From: Gelidibacter maritimus
GTDB taxonomy: Bacteria; Bacteroidota; Bacteroidia; Flavobacteriales; Flavobacteriaceae
Length of the DNA stretch: 64,000 nucleotides
NCBI RefSeq assembly: GCF_014062315.1
Contig: NZ_JACGLT010000001.1
Span: forward strand, 372,001-436,000
Direction of reading: 5' to 3'
Position numbers and translations under genes: made by a program
Notes under the pieces: generated by a model
Database searches by the model: none
The model's input: only the letters and a program-made list of their open reading frames with translations
What the model was told of the DNA's origin: nothing
In this document: one piece after another, positions 48,136-57,534 of the stretch
How positions within the stretch are numbered: the first letter of the stretch is position 1
Layout: each line of letters starts with the position of its first letter

Positions 48136-48954
48136 ATGGAACACAAAGTTTACAAAAGAGAAGAAATAGCCTCAAATGAATATCGAGTTTTCGGCGGCGA
48201 TGGGAAGGTTTTAAAAAACCATAAAAACAAACCATATCCTAATTTATCTGAGCGTGCGTCTCAGAATCTTATCGACGACTTAAATGCGGTGAATCTTAAA
48301 AATCGAGAACTTATTTTCCAGAATAATTCTGAAAAGGATGCTCTTGTAGAAATAGCAGCACATAACCGATCAAATAGGGAGTTAAATCAAAGTTTATGCT
48401 ATTGTGTTATTTCAACCTTAATGGAATATCAAGAACATAATTCAACTATAGAACTGGAACTGGAATTATCTATTCAGTGGGATCGATTATTTCGACTAAC
48501 TCCAGGACCGCCATACCTGCTAATAGAACTACGAAACACTGCTGAGGCACAAGAGTTTTTTGGTCAAGATTATGTAAATCTCCCATTGAATTACTGTCAA
48601 TCAGTTGAGGAAATGGAGGAAAATAAAATTGAATTAGTTCCTGAAAATACAATAAAAATAGTTGCCGACCTAGTTCAGGAGATGTCGATGGCTGAGAAAG
48701 TGATGGTGGATATTCTTTATAATCTATTCCAATACTTTAGTATTACGATACCGATTTTATGGGTGGCTGGAAAAATAGACGACGAAGCTTTTATTGCTTC
48801 GTATTATGCGTTGCATATGAATGTTGATATCTATGAAATGGATCATATAGAATTTGAAAGGCCTAGTTTTGAAATGAACAGATTGTTATATCTAAATGCT
48901 TTAAAGAAATCATATCAGGATGAAGACCAATCTTTACCTTGTGCAAATTCCTAA
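48136..48954 (+). CDS. Hypothetical protein, weakly ATP12-chaperone-like
   Basis: A 272-aa soluble protein. The N-terminus (VYKREEIASNEYRVFGGDGKVLKNHKNKPYPNLSERASQNLIDDL in outline) and the C-terminal half (ITIPILWVAGKIDDEAFIASYYALHMNVDIYEMDHIEFE in outline) follow the order seen in ATP12-type F1-ATPase assembly chaperones: a beta-rich leader with an inverted residue pattern and a helical end. The match is by eye and weak; ATP12 itself is not expected in Bacteroidota. No role can be given with confidence. Confidence 0.4.
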   Translation: MEHKVYKREEIASNEYRVFGGDGKVLKNHKNKPYPNLSERASQNLIDDLNAVNLKNRELIFQNNSEKDALVEIAAHNRSNRELNQSLCYCVISTLMEYQEHNSTIELELELSIQWDRLFRLTPGPPYLLIELRNTAEAQEFFGQDYVNLPLNYCQSVEEMEENKIELVPENTIKIVADLVQEMSMAEKVMVDILYNLFQYFSITIPILWVAGKIDDEAFIASYYALHMNVDIYEMDHIEFERPSFEMNRLLYLNALKKSYQDEDQSLPCANS

Positions 48955-48970
48955 TACTTACCCAAACAAT

Positions 48971-49051
48971 ATGTCATTTAGCCCGGTTATTACTGAAATA
49001 CTGGATATACTGATTCAAAAAGAAAGAAAAGTATCTGTGAATGCTTTTTAG
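48971..49051 (+). pseudogene. Very short open frame, likely gene remnant
   Basis: A 26-codon ATG frame (SFSPVITEILDILIQKERKV) just after the previous gene. It reads like the N-terminus of a truncated protein; nothing continues it. Given its place near the tRNA it may mark a deletion edge. Confidence 0.2.
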
Positions 49052-49162
49052 CATGGGGTTCATCTATGCTGGACTGCTTAAAATTCCACAACTTTTTGTG
49101 TTGATCCCTTTTTGACTTGATCCCTTGATCCCAAACAACACCTAATTCGACACCCATAAAAA

Positions 49163-49199
49163 GAAAGCCCCGTAAACACTAATGTTTCGGGGCTTTTCA
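49163..49199 (-). terminator. Terminator of tRNA-Ser
   Basis: Hairpin AAAGCCCCG / CGGGGCTTT (49164-49172 and 49188-49196) with T-rich sequence on the minus-strand side (CTTTCTTTTTATGG). It lies directly 3' of the minus-strand tRNA and may also stop transcription from the island. Confidence 0.85.
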
Positions 49200-49200
49200 G

Positions 49201-49285
49201 CGGAGAAAGAGGGATTCGAACCCCCGGAGGTGTGACCCTCAACAGTTTTCAAGACTGCCGCATTCGACCGCTCTGCCATTTCTCC
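49201..49285 (-). tRNA. tRNA-Ser (anticodon UGA)
   Basis: An 85-nt class II tRNA on the minus strand: acceptor GGAGAAA / TTTCTCC with discriminator G, D-arm GGCAGAGCGGTCGAATGCGG, anticodon loop CTTGAAA giving TGA, a long variable arm (GAGGGTCACACCTC) and T-loop GGTTCGAATCC. The 3' end faces the island at its left, which fits the usual orientation for tRNA-targeted integration, although no second attachment copy is seen. Confidence 0.97.
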
Positions 49286-49351
49286 AGTGTCGATGCATCA
49301 CCCTTCTTTAATTTAGCAAAAATGAATAAGCTAAAAATTTGAGTGGGCCTG

Positions 49352-49387
49352 CCCGCCGAAGGAGCGCCTTAGCGTTCCGTAGGCGGG
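49352..49387. repeat. Nested palindromic element
   Basis: CCCGCC ... GGCGGG arms enclose GGA..TCC and CGC..GCG pairs (CCCGCCGAAGGAGCGCC to GGCGGG). GC-rich and unlike its AT-rich surroundings, it looks like one of the small repeated hairpins scattered in flavobacterial intergenic DNA. Confidence 0.65.
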
Positions 49388-49532
49388 TGCAAATATAGAA
49401 CCCTTTTTTAATTCTTTCAAGTAAAATCACAACTTTTTAAAAAATAAAATCGGCCATTGAATTAATTTATGGAAATGGCTCAAGATTGACGTCCGCATCC
49501 CTTATTTTTGCAACTATCCGAAACCAATACTA

Positions 49533-50162
49533 ATGAGCATTATAGAGAGTTTAAAATGGCGCTATGCCACTAAAAAATTTGATCCCAATAAGGTGCTGAC
49601 CGAAGAAAAACTGCATACACTTAAACAAGCCTTTAATCTGACGGCGACATCGTTTGGGTTGCAGACCATTTCTTTGCTTATTGTTAAAGATGCAGATTTG
49701 AGAAGTCAGTTGTTGGAAGCGGCCTATAACCAACGTCAAATCGTGGATGCGTCTCATTTATTGGTGTTTTGTGTCAATAAGACCATCAAGGAGGATGATG
49801 TGGACGATCTGTTTGATAAGGTCAGCCAATTAAGAAAAACCCCAGAAACTATTCTTGAGCCTTATCGAAACAATCTGAAGTCCATTATGGAGAACATGAG
49901 CTTGGAAGAACAGCAGGAATGGTCCATCAGACAAGTTTATATAGCCATTGGCAACCTCATGACCGTCTGTGCCGTTGAGCGTATCGATTCCTGTCCTATG
50001 GAAGGTTTTGACCGTGCGCGCTTTGATGAGATTTTAAAACTTGACGAGAAACATCTCAAATCGACTTTGTTGTTGCCAGTAGGATATAGGGCAGAGGATG
50101 ATATGTTTTCAAGCTTTAAGAAAGTAAGAAAAGAGTTAAAACATAGTATCATCGAAATGTAA
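49533..50162 (+). CDS. NAD(P)H-dependent oxidoreductase of the nitroreductase family
   Basis: A 209-aa FMN enzyme that reduces nitro compounds or quinones. SLKWRYATKKFDPNKVLTEEKLHTL is the N-terminal FMN-phosphate-binding signature (RRA/RYATKxF), LTATSFGLQTISLLIVKD the following loop, and IAIGNLMTVCAVERIDSCPMEGF the conserved core helix of the NfsB/YdgI group, with VGYRAEDD close to the C-terminus. It is a homodimer in known cases. It starts the conserved chromosomal block right of the tRNA; the physiological substrate is unknown. Confidence 0.93.
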   Translation: MSIIESLKWRYATKKFDPNKVLTEEKLHTLKQAFNLTATSFGLQTISLLIVKDADLRSQLLEAAYNQRQIVDASHLLVFCVNKTIKEDDVDDLFDKVSQLRKTPETILEPYRNNLKSIMENMSLEEQQEWSIRQVYIAIGNLMTVCAVERIDSCPMEGFDRARFDEILKLDEKHLKSTLLLPVGYRAEDDMFSSFKKVRKELKHSIIEM

Positions 50163-50191
50163 ATCCACCAAAGATGGTTTTGATCATGTTT

Positions 50192-50572
50192 TTATTCTGG
50201 AACTTTATTCCCATTTGTCGGATAATCTTCTCCCATTCCTGAGACATATCCTTTAAAAAACATATCATCAAAATCGCCGATAATATCAAACTCAGCACCC
50301 TGAACCATAAACCCAGCTGAAAGTTTACTATCCATGATCTGTACATCATAAAGATCAAATGCGCCCACGTCTGAATTGACACGCCCGGAATATGCCCCTT
50401 CAGTGTTTTTTGTAATCATCATCGTGGCTGATATATTGCCTTGTGGTGTATCTTCAATCAACAAACTCCAAGAACCAATATAAGGATCGACCTTTACCAC
50501 ACTTTTGCTAGAGCCACAATGGGTGATGAGTAAGGAGGAAAATAAAACGAATAATAGATACGATTTTTTCAT
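50192..50572 (-). CDS. Small lipoprotein
   Basis: A 126-aa predicted lipoprotein: leader YLLFVLFSSLLITHC with a lipobox cysteine followed by GSSKS. The mature part (VDPYIGSWSLLIEDTPQGNISATMMITKN ... EGAYSGRV) resembles small lipocalin/META-like beta-barrels seen in Bacteroidota, which is a weak guess. It is convergent with the nitroreductase gene, 29 bp apart. Confidence 0.65.
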   Translation of the reverse strand: MKKSYLLFVLFSSLLITHCGSSKSVVKVDPYIGSWSLLIEDTPQGNISATMMITKNTEGAYSGRVNSDVGAFDLYDVQIMDSKLSAGFMVQGAEFDIIGDFDDMFFKGYVSGMGEDYPTNGNKVPE

Positions 50573-50760
50573 GATAAGAATGGATTTTATAATTTATAGG
50601 ATTACTGTCTGACTAAAAACTAAAAAAATAACTAACCGATTTCACACAAAGACTGCCACCACATTTTTAGAATGATCCCTTAATCTATAGAAACTGTGTC
50701 TATAGTGAATGCTTGGGCCATATTGATTAACCACTATCTTTTTGTCAATTAATTACAATT

Positions 50761-50780
50761 ATCCCGAAAGCTTTCGGGAT
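50761..50780. repeat. Perfect 20-bp palindrome
   Basis: ATCCCGAAAG joined to its exact reverse complement. The rest of the 50573-50982 gap shows no gene. It sits about 200 bp upstream of the aminotransferase start and shares the CCCGA..TCGGG style with the palindrome at 28361. Confidence 0.7.
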
Positions 50781-50982
50781 TATGCGCATCTTGATAGTCT
50801 CACGTCTATAAGCAACGGTCATGATTCATTATCGGACAACAATGCATATAAATATACAAAATCTCAATGTTTTCGATTCATTTTTAGCTATAAATTGAAA
50901 CTATTAATTCAGAGCATTCACTTTTTGCTTGAACATATATATTGTAATTTTGAATTATAAATTTATAAACGAAGAGATAGTT

Positions 50983-52182
50983 ATGCCAGGATTTGAATTA
51001 TTTGGGAATGCGGAACGTAAGGAAGTCAATGATGTTTTGGAAAACGGAGTATTGATGCGCTACGGATTTGATGGGATGCGCAACGGACATTGGAAAGCTA
51101 AGGAATTGGAAACCGAATTGCAATCGGCTTTCAAGTCCAAACACGTGCAATTGGTATCCAGCGGGACCGCGGCAGTGTCAGTGGCATTGGCGGTAGCAGG
51201 AATTGGAGCGGGAGACGAGGTCATTATGCCATCGTTTACCTTCGTAGCCAGTTTTGAAGCCATTATGATGCTGGGAGCTATTCCTGTTTTGGTGGATATC
51301 GATGATACTTTGACTTTGGATCCGAAGGCTGTTGAAAAAGCAATTTCACCAAAAACAAAAGCCATAATGGTCGTGCACATGTGCGGCAGTATGGGCGATA
51401 TGGAGGCCTTGCAAACTATTTGTGACGCTCATAATTTGGTTTTGATTGAAGATGCCTGTCAGGCCATTGGAGGTACCTATAAAGGAAAACCCTTGGGCAG
51501 TGTTGGTGACCTCGGCTGCTTTTCATTCGATTTTGTAAAAACCATTACTTGCGGCGAAGGTGGCGCAGTCATCACCGATAATGAGCAATACTATATGAAT
51601 GCCGACCACTATTCGGATCATGGCCATGATCATATCGGAAATGACAGAGGCGCTGAAGACCATCCGTTTATGGGCTATAATTTTAGGATTTCAGAACTGC
51701 ATGCGGCGGTTGGCCTGGCACAGGTGAGGCGCTTGCCGGATTTCCTGTCCATCCAACAAAAAAACTACACCATAATCAGAGAAGCACTTTCCGAAATCGC
51801 CGAAATCACTTTTAGGACGGTTCCTGAGGGCGGCGAAGAAAACTATGGCTTTTTGAACTTTTTTCTTCCCGATTTGGAAATTGCACGAAAAGCTTCCAAA
51901 AACTTGAAAGCCGCAGGTGTGGACGGTTGTTTCCATTATTATGACAACAATTGGCATTATATCAGAAAATGGGACCATTTAAAGAATTTAAAAACCTTAT
52001 ACCCAATTTCTGAAGAAGTGAAATCAGGTCTCAAATATCTTCAAACAAAAACCTTTGAGCAATCGGATCATTTTATAGGACGGAATATTTCATGTCTCAT
52101 CAAACTTTCATGGACGGAAGAAGAGGTGAAATCGCGCGCAGAGGCCATGGTGAAAGCAGTCACTTCAGTTTTAAAGTCGTAA
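50983..52182 (+). CDS. DegT/DnrJ/EryC1/StrS-family PLP-dependent aminotransferase
   Basis: 399 aa from the ATG at 50983; the longer frame from 50929 adds a leader without family similarity. The fold-type I aminotransferase shows LVSSGTAAVSVALAVAGIGAGDEVIMPSFTFVAS in outline, VLIEDACQAIGGTYKGKPLG, and the PLP lysine K186 in SFDFVKTITCGEGGA. Such enzymes usually transaminate keto-sugars for surface polysaccharides. No sugar-biosynthesis genes are adjacent, so the substrate remains open. It has a large 3' gap. Confidence 0.93.
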   Translation: MPGFELFGNAERKEVNDVLENGVLMRYGFDGMRNGHWKAKELETELQSAFKSKHVQLVSSGTAAVSVALAVAGIGAGDEVIMPSFTFVASFEAIMMLGAIPVLVDIDDTLTLDPKAVEKAISPKTKAIMVVHMCGSMGDMEALQTICDAHNLVLIEDACQAIGGTYKGKPLGSVGDLGCFSFDFVKTITCGEGGAVITDNEQYYMNADHYSDHGHDHIGNDRGAEDHPFMGYNFRISELHAAVGLAQVRRLPDFLSIQQKNYTIIREALSEIAEITFRTVPEGGEENYGFLNFFLPDLEIARKASKNLKAAGVDGCFHYYDNNWHYIRKWDHLKNLKTLYPISEEVKSGLKYLQTKTFEQSDHFIGRNISCLIKLSWTEEEVKSRAEAMVKAVTSVLKS

Positions 52183-52871
52183 TAGAAAAGCGTTCAAAAC
52201 GTATTTATACGAATGCTAAAAAGATGCTGCTATAAGAATAGAATAGCTCTATACTTGAGTCCGATTCCTGGTTGATGACTATGACGTTAAATTTTATTCT
52301 ATAGTACACCTTGAGTGCAGTGGAAGGATCATTCCATTATAGGCGATTACTAAGGTCTCGACTGCGCTCGTCCTGATATTTACCCAGCGTATAGCGCATC
52401 GACATCTAATATTTTATGGACATTTTTTGAGCTCAGACGGTCAGTAAATGAAAAAGGGTTGAGAGCGGTTGATTTCAATCCTTTTTAGAATGGTTTTTCA
52501 TAAAAACATCCTCAAAATGTCAAAATACTTGATTTCTGTCTGAGATGTAGTTGGCAACATTCAGCATAGATATTATTTGGGCATGTCTTTAAAAAAATGT
52601 AAATTGGTAAGAATAAACGAGTTATTGAACTTCTGAGTTTATAAAGATTTTTGCGCGTTTATTTTATTCAATGCTGTCCCTCGTCTAGCAATGACTTAAA
52701 AAAGTTAAATTTATTCCGGTTTTACGAAGTTGTAATTTATATTATGAAAGTCGTAAAAAGGTTTCTACTTATATTTTGGTGTCGTAAAAAAGTGAATCAA
52801 TTTTAAATGTTCATATGATATTATTGAGTTCACTATATAATTAGATGTTAAACCCTTATAAAACGATTATT
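52183..52871. other. Long intergenic region
   Basis: About 690 bp without a supported gene. It includes GGTCTCGACTGCGCTCG near 52354, a sequence that I remember as recurrent in Bacteroidota intergenic DNA, and AT-rich sequence before the T9SS cargo gene. No clear terminator or promoter stands out. Confidence 0.4.
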
Positions 52872-54092
52872 ATGAAACAACTTTTACTTTTCCCAACATT
52901 TATTTTATGCATTACAATGAGCTTTTCGGGATTTTCCCAATACAAGGTTGATGAACAACGGTATTACGAATGGGACGAAAGCAGTTCCGACTGGGAACAT
53001 GAAATGACCAACAAATTTACTTATGATAATGAGGGCGATAAAGAGACCAACTCTCTGTTCTTGGAAATGCCTGGATCCATAAATCAAATTCAAGTGAATA
53101 AGCAATATAATGCCAACAATGATATAACACTTCAATTACTGCAGTTTTGGGATGTCTCAACAATGTCGTGGCAGAATACGTCCAGAACCGAATACGAGTA
53201 TGATGGCGCTAACAAATTAGTTGCTGAAACAACCCAAATGTTTAATTCTGTAAATATGACTTTCGTTAATAATGGAAAGAAGATTTATACTTATTCTGGC
53301 GTAAACGTGGCTTCTGAAACCAGTCAGTTTTGGAATACTGCAACTAATACTTGGACCAACGGCTCTAGAGATTTATATGAGTATTCGGGTAATGATCAAA
53401 CGCTACACACCGAACAGGAATGGAACATTGCAACCAGCCAATGGGTGAATGAGGAACAGACTGAAACTACCTATGAATCGGTAGGTAAACCTTCTCAAAT
53501 TATCATTAAGGAATGGAATTCTGGTACGAGTACTTGGGATTTGGATGAAAGAGTCCGTTACACATACACGGGAGAATTAATGACTGAAGCTAATGGTGAT
53601 GATTATGTTGGAGGAGCTTGGGTTCCGGATCACAGAACACAGGTAACCTACCAAAACGGATTGCCAACCGTTGCCTTATATCAAGAAATGAACCTCGGTG
53701 TTTGGGAAAATCAAGATAGAACCTTAAATACATTTGACGCCAATGGTAATGCCACGGTTTCCATTTACGAATTATGGGACACAGATACGATGGCTTGGCT
53801 TCCAGAAGGTAAAATTGAATCGGATTATTCCGCCACCAATCCATTTGTCCTAAGCTCAGAGTCTTTTGATATCGAAGACTTTAAGATCTACCCTAATCCT
53901 GCTTCTGAAGTCATCCATATATCATCTTTCCAACCCATTGAAAAAATGGAGCTCTATGATGTTTTAGGAAAAAAAGTAAGCGCTTCCGCAAACATTAAAC
54001 AACTCAATGTTGATGGTATAAAAGCAGGCATGTATATGTTGAAAGTGTATGACAAAAACTCAAGCATCACAAAAAAAATTATGATTAAATAA
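52872..54092 (+). CDS. Secreted protein with T9SS type A sorting domain
   Basis: About 406 aa from the ATG at 52872 (a leader codon run from 52845 is unlikely). Signal peptide LLLFPTFILCITMSFSGFSQ. The middle is made of six or seven repeats of about 40 residues with a pattern such as WNTATNTWTNGSRDLYEYSGN and WNIATSQWVNEEQTETTYES, like short YD/WxxxxxxW beta repeats. The end (FKIYPNPASEVIHISSFQPIEKMELYDVLGK ... GMYMLKVYD in outline) is a T9SS type A sorting domain, so it is exported and attached to the surface. The ligand is unknown. Confidence 0.9.
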   Translation: MKQLLLFPTFILCITMSFSGFSQYKVDEQRYYEWDESSSDWEHEMTNKFTYDNEGDKETNSLFLEMPGSINQIQVNKQYNANNDITLQLLQFWDVSTMSWQNTSRTEYEYDGANKLVAETTQMFNSVNMTFVNNGKKIYTYSGVNVASETSQFWNTATNTWTNGSRDLYEYSGNDQTLHTEQEWNIATSQWVNEEQTETTYESVGKPSQIIIKEWNSGTSTWDLDERVRYTYTGELMTEANGDDYVGGAWVPDHRTQVTYQNGLPTVALYQEMNLGVWENQDRTLNTFDANGNATVSIYELWDTDTMAWLPEGKIESDYSATNPFVLSSESFDIEDFKIYPNPASEVIHISSFQPIEKMELYDVLGKKVSASANIKQLNVDGIKAGMYMLKVYDKNSSITKKIMIK

Positions 54093-54117
54093 CCTAACTG
54101 CCTTTCTAAGATTAATT

Positions 54118-54147
54118 CAGCCGGAGTAGATACTCTGGCTGTTTTTA
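54118..54147 (+). terminator. Terminator after the T9SS cargo gene
   Basis: Hairpin CAGCCGGAGTA / TACTCTGGCTG followed by TTTTT, 26 bp after the stop codon. Confidence 0.85.
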
Positions 54148-54310
54148 TGAAATAAACAAGAGTTTTGGTAGCAGCTATGCTCTTTCCGTGAAAAACAATC
54201 CATTATGGTAGACCTAAGCGAAATAGAAGGGTGTACTTCATAAACGTGATTTCTGACCACTGTCAAGGCACTAAAAAGATTGCTTAAGTTGAGCCGACGG
54301 ATATTAGATA

Positions 54311-54356
54311 TAAAAAAGGATTCATAACCATTTTGGTTTTGAATCCTTTTTTATTT
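54311..54356 (-). terminator. Terminator after ribB
   Basis: AAAAAGGATTCA.AACC / GGTT.TGAATCCTTTTTT hairpin immediately past the ribB stop. The A- and T-runs at both sides make it work in either direction. Confidence 0.85.
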
Positions 54357-55505
54357 TTAATAGCTCACATGATCTACAATTTCCAGTCCATAGCCTATAA
54401 TTCCAACGCGCTTGGTATGTTCGCTATTGGACATGAGCAATAATTTATGGATGTTTAGATCGTGAAGAATTTGAGCTCCAATTCCAAAATCTCTATTATC
54501 CATGACAATAGTTGGTGCCTTGATGACATCCGTATGATTTTGTTCTTCCTTTAAGGTTTTTAATCGGTTGAGCAGATCAGTAGATTGATGCTGCTGATTG
54601 ATAAATAAAATGGCGCCTTTTCCATCCTCATTGATCAACTTGAACATGTCATCTAACTTCTTATCAGCGTTGTTGGTAAGCGTGCCCAAGATATCATTAT
54701 TGACCAAGGTTGAGTTGACTCTGGTCAAAACAGGCTCGTCACTTTCCCATGCACCTTTGGTCAGGGCAATATGGACTTGATTATTGGTAGTTTGCTGATA
54801 CGCTCTTAATCTGAATTTTCCAAACCGGGTAACAATCTCAAAATCCTCTTTCTTTTCAATTAAAGAGTCGTGCTGCATTCTATAGGCCACTAAATCTTCA
54901 ATGGATACAATCTTGACGTCAAACTTTTCGGCAACTTTCATCAGTTCTGGCAATCGTGCCATAGTGCCATCATCATTCATGATTTCAACAATTACACCAG
55001 CTGGTTGTAATCCTGCCAAACGTGCAAAATCTATCGCCGCTTCGGTATGTCCGGTACGTCTTAGCACGCCACCTTGCTTGGCAACCAATGGAAAAATATG
55101 CCCCGGCCGTCCCAATTCAAAAGGTTTGGTATCCGGATTGATCAAAGCTTGAACTGTTTTAGCGCGGTCACTGGCAGAAATGCCTGTAGTCACACCATGG
55201 CCTCGCAAATCGACCGAAACTGTGAATGCAGTCTCCATCGGGTCTGTATTATTATGGACCATTGGGTTTAATTCCAATTCCTTACAGCGCTTTTCGGTCA
55301 ATGGCGTACAAATCAATCCACGACCATGAGTAGCCATGAAATTGATCATTTCTGGAGTCACCATTTCTGCAGCAGCTACAAAATCGCCTTCATTTTCTCT
55401 ATCGGCATCGTCAACTACAATAATGACTTTTCCACTCTTAATATCCTCAATGGCCTCTTCAATGGTATTTAACGTTATAGTTGGCATATAGGTGCTTGTT
55501 GTCAT
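54357..55505 (-). CDS. ribB: 3,4-dihydroxy-2-butanone-4-phosphate synthase with degenerate GTP cyclohydrolase II domain
   Basis: A 382-aa riboflavin-pathway enzyme. Residues about 10-205 are Rib[12 protein letters not shown] (metal and ribulose-5-phosphate site, about 32-42), [11 protein letters not shown], and [15 protein letters not shown]. They convert ribulose-5-phosphate to the four-carbon unit. Residues about 215-382 resemble GTP cyclohydrolase II, but the zinc-binding cysteines are absent: [20 protein letters not shown] replaces the usual RVHSECLTGDVFGSxRCDCG, so the domain is not expected to be active (RibBX-type). A true ribA must be elsewhere. Last gene of the minus-strand run; start could also be 55487. 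Confidence 0.93.
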   Translation of the reverse strand: MTTSTYMPTITLNTIEEAIEDIKSGKVIIVVDDADRENEGDFVAAAEMVTPEMINFMATHGRGLICTPLTEKRCKELELNPMVHNNTDPMETAFTVSVDLRGHGVTTGISASDRAKTVQALINPDTKPFELGRPGHIFPLVAKQGGVLRRTGHTEAAIDFARLAGLQPAGVIVEIMNDDGTMARLPELMKVAEKFDVKIVSIEDLVAYRMQHDSLIEKKEDFEIVTRFGKFRLRAYQQTTNNQVHIALTKGAWESDEPVLTRVNSTLVNNDILGTLTNNADKKLDDMFKLINEDGKGAILFINQQHQSTDLLNRLKTLKEEQNHTDVIKAPTIVMDNRDFGIGAQILHDLNIHKLLLMSNSEHTKRVGIIGYGLEIVDHVSY

Positions 55506-55535
55506 TTTTTAAAAAATTATATGCAAAGATATGGC

Positions 55536-57518
55536 TTATTTTACATTTAGGAGACAACTTTTGTCCAAGTCTTCCTTGATTTTGTTCTTCAGTAGAAAAT
55601 GTGAAACGCCATAAAAAGGAAAAGCAAATAGCATCAATATTTTGTCCAACCCCTTGGTCTTAAATCCTATGTTTTTGTAGAAAACAGAAGCTTTAAACCA
55701 GGTTACGACATAATATAACAGGTAGATGATAAAAGAAATAATACTTAAATCTAAGGTTGCCGAAGCGAACTCAGGAAACTTGTTGTTTTTGAATACAAAG
55801 TGCAAAATGAGAAGAACCGCTCCGATGATATAGAAAATAAAAGCAAATTTGGAATAATCAACTGCGTTCTTAGCGTCTTCTTGCGAATTGATGTAGGTGT
55901 CACCTATAATCACGCCTTGGTGCTGTAGATCTTCAAGCGTCTGTCCACGCTTCAATAATTGATTCATAGCGAAAGGCTTGATGCTTTTATCAAAATTGAG
56001 ATCGTCATGATTTTTGATAATGTTGATCAACTTTTCGTTATTATAATCATTTAAAAAACTATACTGAACAAGCTCACCATCAATCATGACCGAGTTTTTA
56101 GGACGTAGATTGAGGAATTTCTTGATGGGATTAAGATAACTGTCAAAATCGAACAGGCCTTTATCGTTGGTGGCACGTGTAGTCAAATAAATTCCCAATG
56201 GCAACATGATCAATGTAGAAAGCCAAGTGGCCAGGATAGGATTTAAGGTGCCATCTTCGGAACTGTTTTTTGCAAAAATCCCTATAAAATGATAGGTGAG
56301 GAACAAAAGAATAGCAACCACCAATGGCAAGCCAATGCCACCTTTTCTGATCAAGGCTCCTAATGGTGCTCCGACAAAAAAGAGAATAAAACACGCAATG
56401 CCCAAAACATATTTTTCATGGAGTGCAATAAGGTGTTTGTTTAGGTTTTTATCGGAAATTTCCATAAACTGTTCCTTGGTAGAGATGATTTGCGTGGTAC
56501 TGCCTATGGTGTTCAATGCTAAATTTACAAGTTGTAACTTGCCTTTATTTTCAAAAAGATCAAGGACATTTCCCTTGTAGATACTGTCCGTTTCTGGTGA
56601 GATATTATTATTTAAGGAAATGATCGACGTTCTGCTATATAAGGTTTCTGCAAGGGCTTTGTATTCAATGGACTTGTTATTGTAGAGACTGTCAATAGTG
56701 TAGTTTAAATCGCCAACGTCAAGCATATTGTACCGGTTTGTATAGCTTTTCTCGCCCAGATCTACATCGTTTAAAGCTTCCAGATCGATATTCATGGTAT
56801 AGGTATCGAAATAACTTTTGGCATGTGGTCTTTTCTGGATTTCCTTTGGATTTTTACTGTAGATTTCTTCGTAATAATTGCCATTAAACAAAATCAGTTG
56901 TAGAATATTTGAAGAGGTACTGCTTATAAGCTCTCCAGACTCGGCAATGATAACCAGGTGATTGCCCGGCCGATTGTTTTTGCGCTGGTGCATGATCACA
57001 TTCTCGAGATATTGACCACGATCGCCTGTTTTTTTCTCTACCTTAATATTGAAATCGCCTATCTCATTAAACTGACCTTCGGCAATGGCCATTTGCGGTT
57101 TAAGTTTGGCAATATTTTTTCTCAGATTATAGGCATTGTATTCTGCCCATGGAATGACGTTGTTGGCGAAAAGAAATGTAGTAATAGAAAGGAATACAAT
57201 AAAAATACTTAAGCCTCTCATGGCGCGTTGCAGTGAGATGCCTGTAGACTTCATAGCTGCAAACTCATAGTTTTCAGAAAAAGTCCCAAATACCATAATG
57301 GAGACCAAAAGAATGGTGAGTGGTAATATCAACGGAATCAGGGTAGGGGTAATATAAAGTAAGAATTTGCCAATCGTATCAATATCCAGATCCTTGCCCG
57401 CCAATTCGGAAATATATAACCAAACGGCCTGTAAAACAAAAATGAGCATGAGTATTACAAACACGCTCAAAAATGTTTTTAAGTAGGTCTTAAGTATGTA
57501 CCTATCCAGTATTTTCAT
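55536..57518 (-). CDS. LptF/LptG-family lipopolysaccharide export permease
   Basis: A 660-aa inner-membrane permease of the YjgP/YjgQ family that, with LptB, extracts LPS for transport across the envelope. Three N-terminal helices start with LDRYILKTYLKTFLSVFVILMLIFVLQ in outline, then a periplasmic jellyroll (about 120-340), then three helices including IACFILFFVGAPLGALIRKGG. The C-terminal about 170 residues are an extension with further membrane helices, longer than the classical about 360 aa. It lies 16 bp after lolA, an arrangement that links lipoprotein and LPS export. Confidence 0.92.
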   Translation of the reverse strand: MKILDRYILKTYLKTFLSVFVILMLIFVLQAVWLYISELAGKDLDIDTIGKFLLYITPTLIPLILPLTILLVSIMVFGTFSENYEFAAMKSTGISLQRAMRGLSIFIVFLSITTFLFANNVIPWAEYNAYNLRKNIAKLKPQMAIAEGQFNEIGDFNIKVEKKTGDRGQYLENVIMHQRKNNRPGNHLVIIAESGELISSTSSNILQLILFNGNYYEEIYSKNPKEIQKRPHAKSYFDTYTMNIDLEALNDVDLGEKSYTNRYNMLDVGDLNYTIDSLYNNKSIEYKALAETLYSRTSIISLNNNISPETDSIYKGNVLDLFENKGKLQLVNLALNTIGSTTQIISTKEQFMEISDKNLNKHLIALHEKYVLGIACFILFFVGAPLGALIRKGGIGLPLVVAILLFLTYHFIGIFAKNSSEDGTLNPILATWLSTLIMLPLGIYLTTRATNDKGLFDFDSYLNPIKKFLNLRPKNSVMIDGELVQYSFLNDYNNEKLINIIKNHDDLNFDKSIKPFAMNQLLKRGQTLEDLQHQGVIIGDTYINSQEDAKNAVDYSKFAFIFYIIGAVLLILHFVFKNNKFPEFASATLDLSIISFIIYLLYYVVTWFKASVFYKNIGFKTKGLDKILMLFAFPFYGVSHFLLKNKIKEDLDKSCLLNVK

Positions 57519-57534
57519 AAAATTGGCGCCTTAT

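Noticed and set aside
49163-49285. Attachment-site duplicate of the tRNA-Ser 3' end at the left island edge
   Set aside because: I searched 14.4-15 kb by eye and found no match to the T-arm/acceptor sequence.
52183-52844. Hidden gene between the aminotransferase and T9SS genes
   Set aside because: All frames are broken by stops, and only repeat-like fragments are visible.
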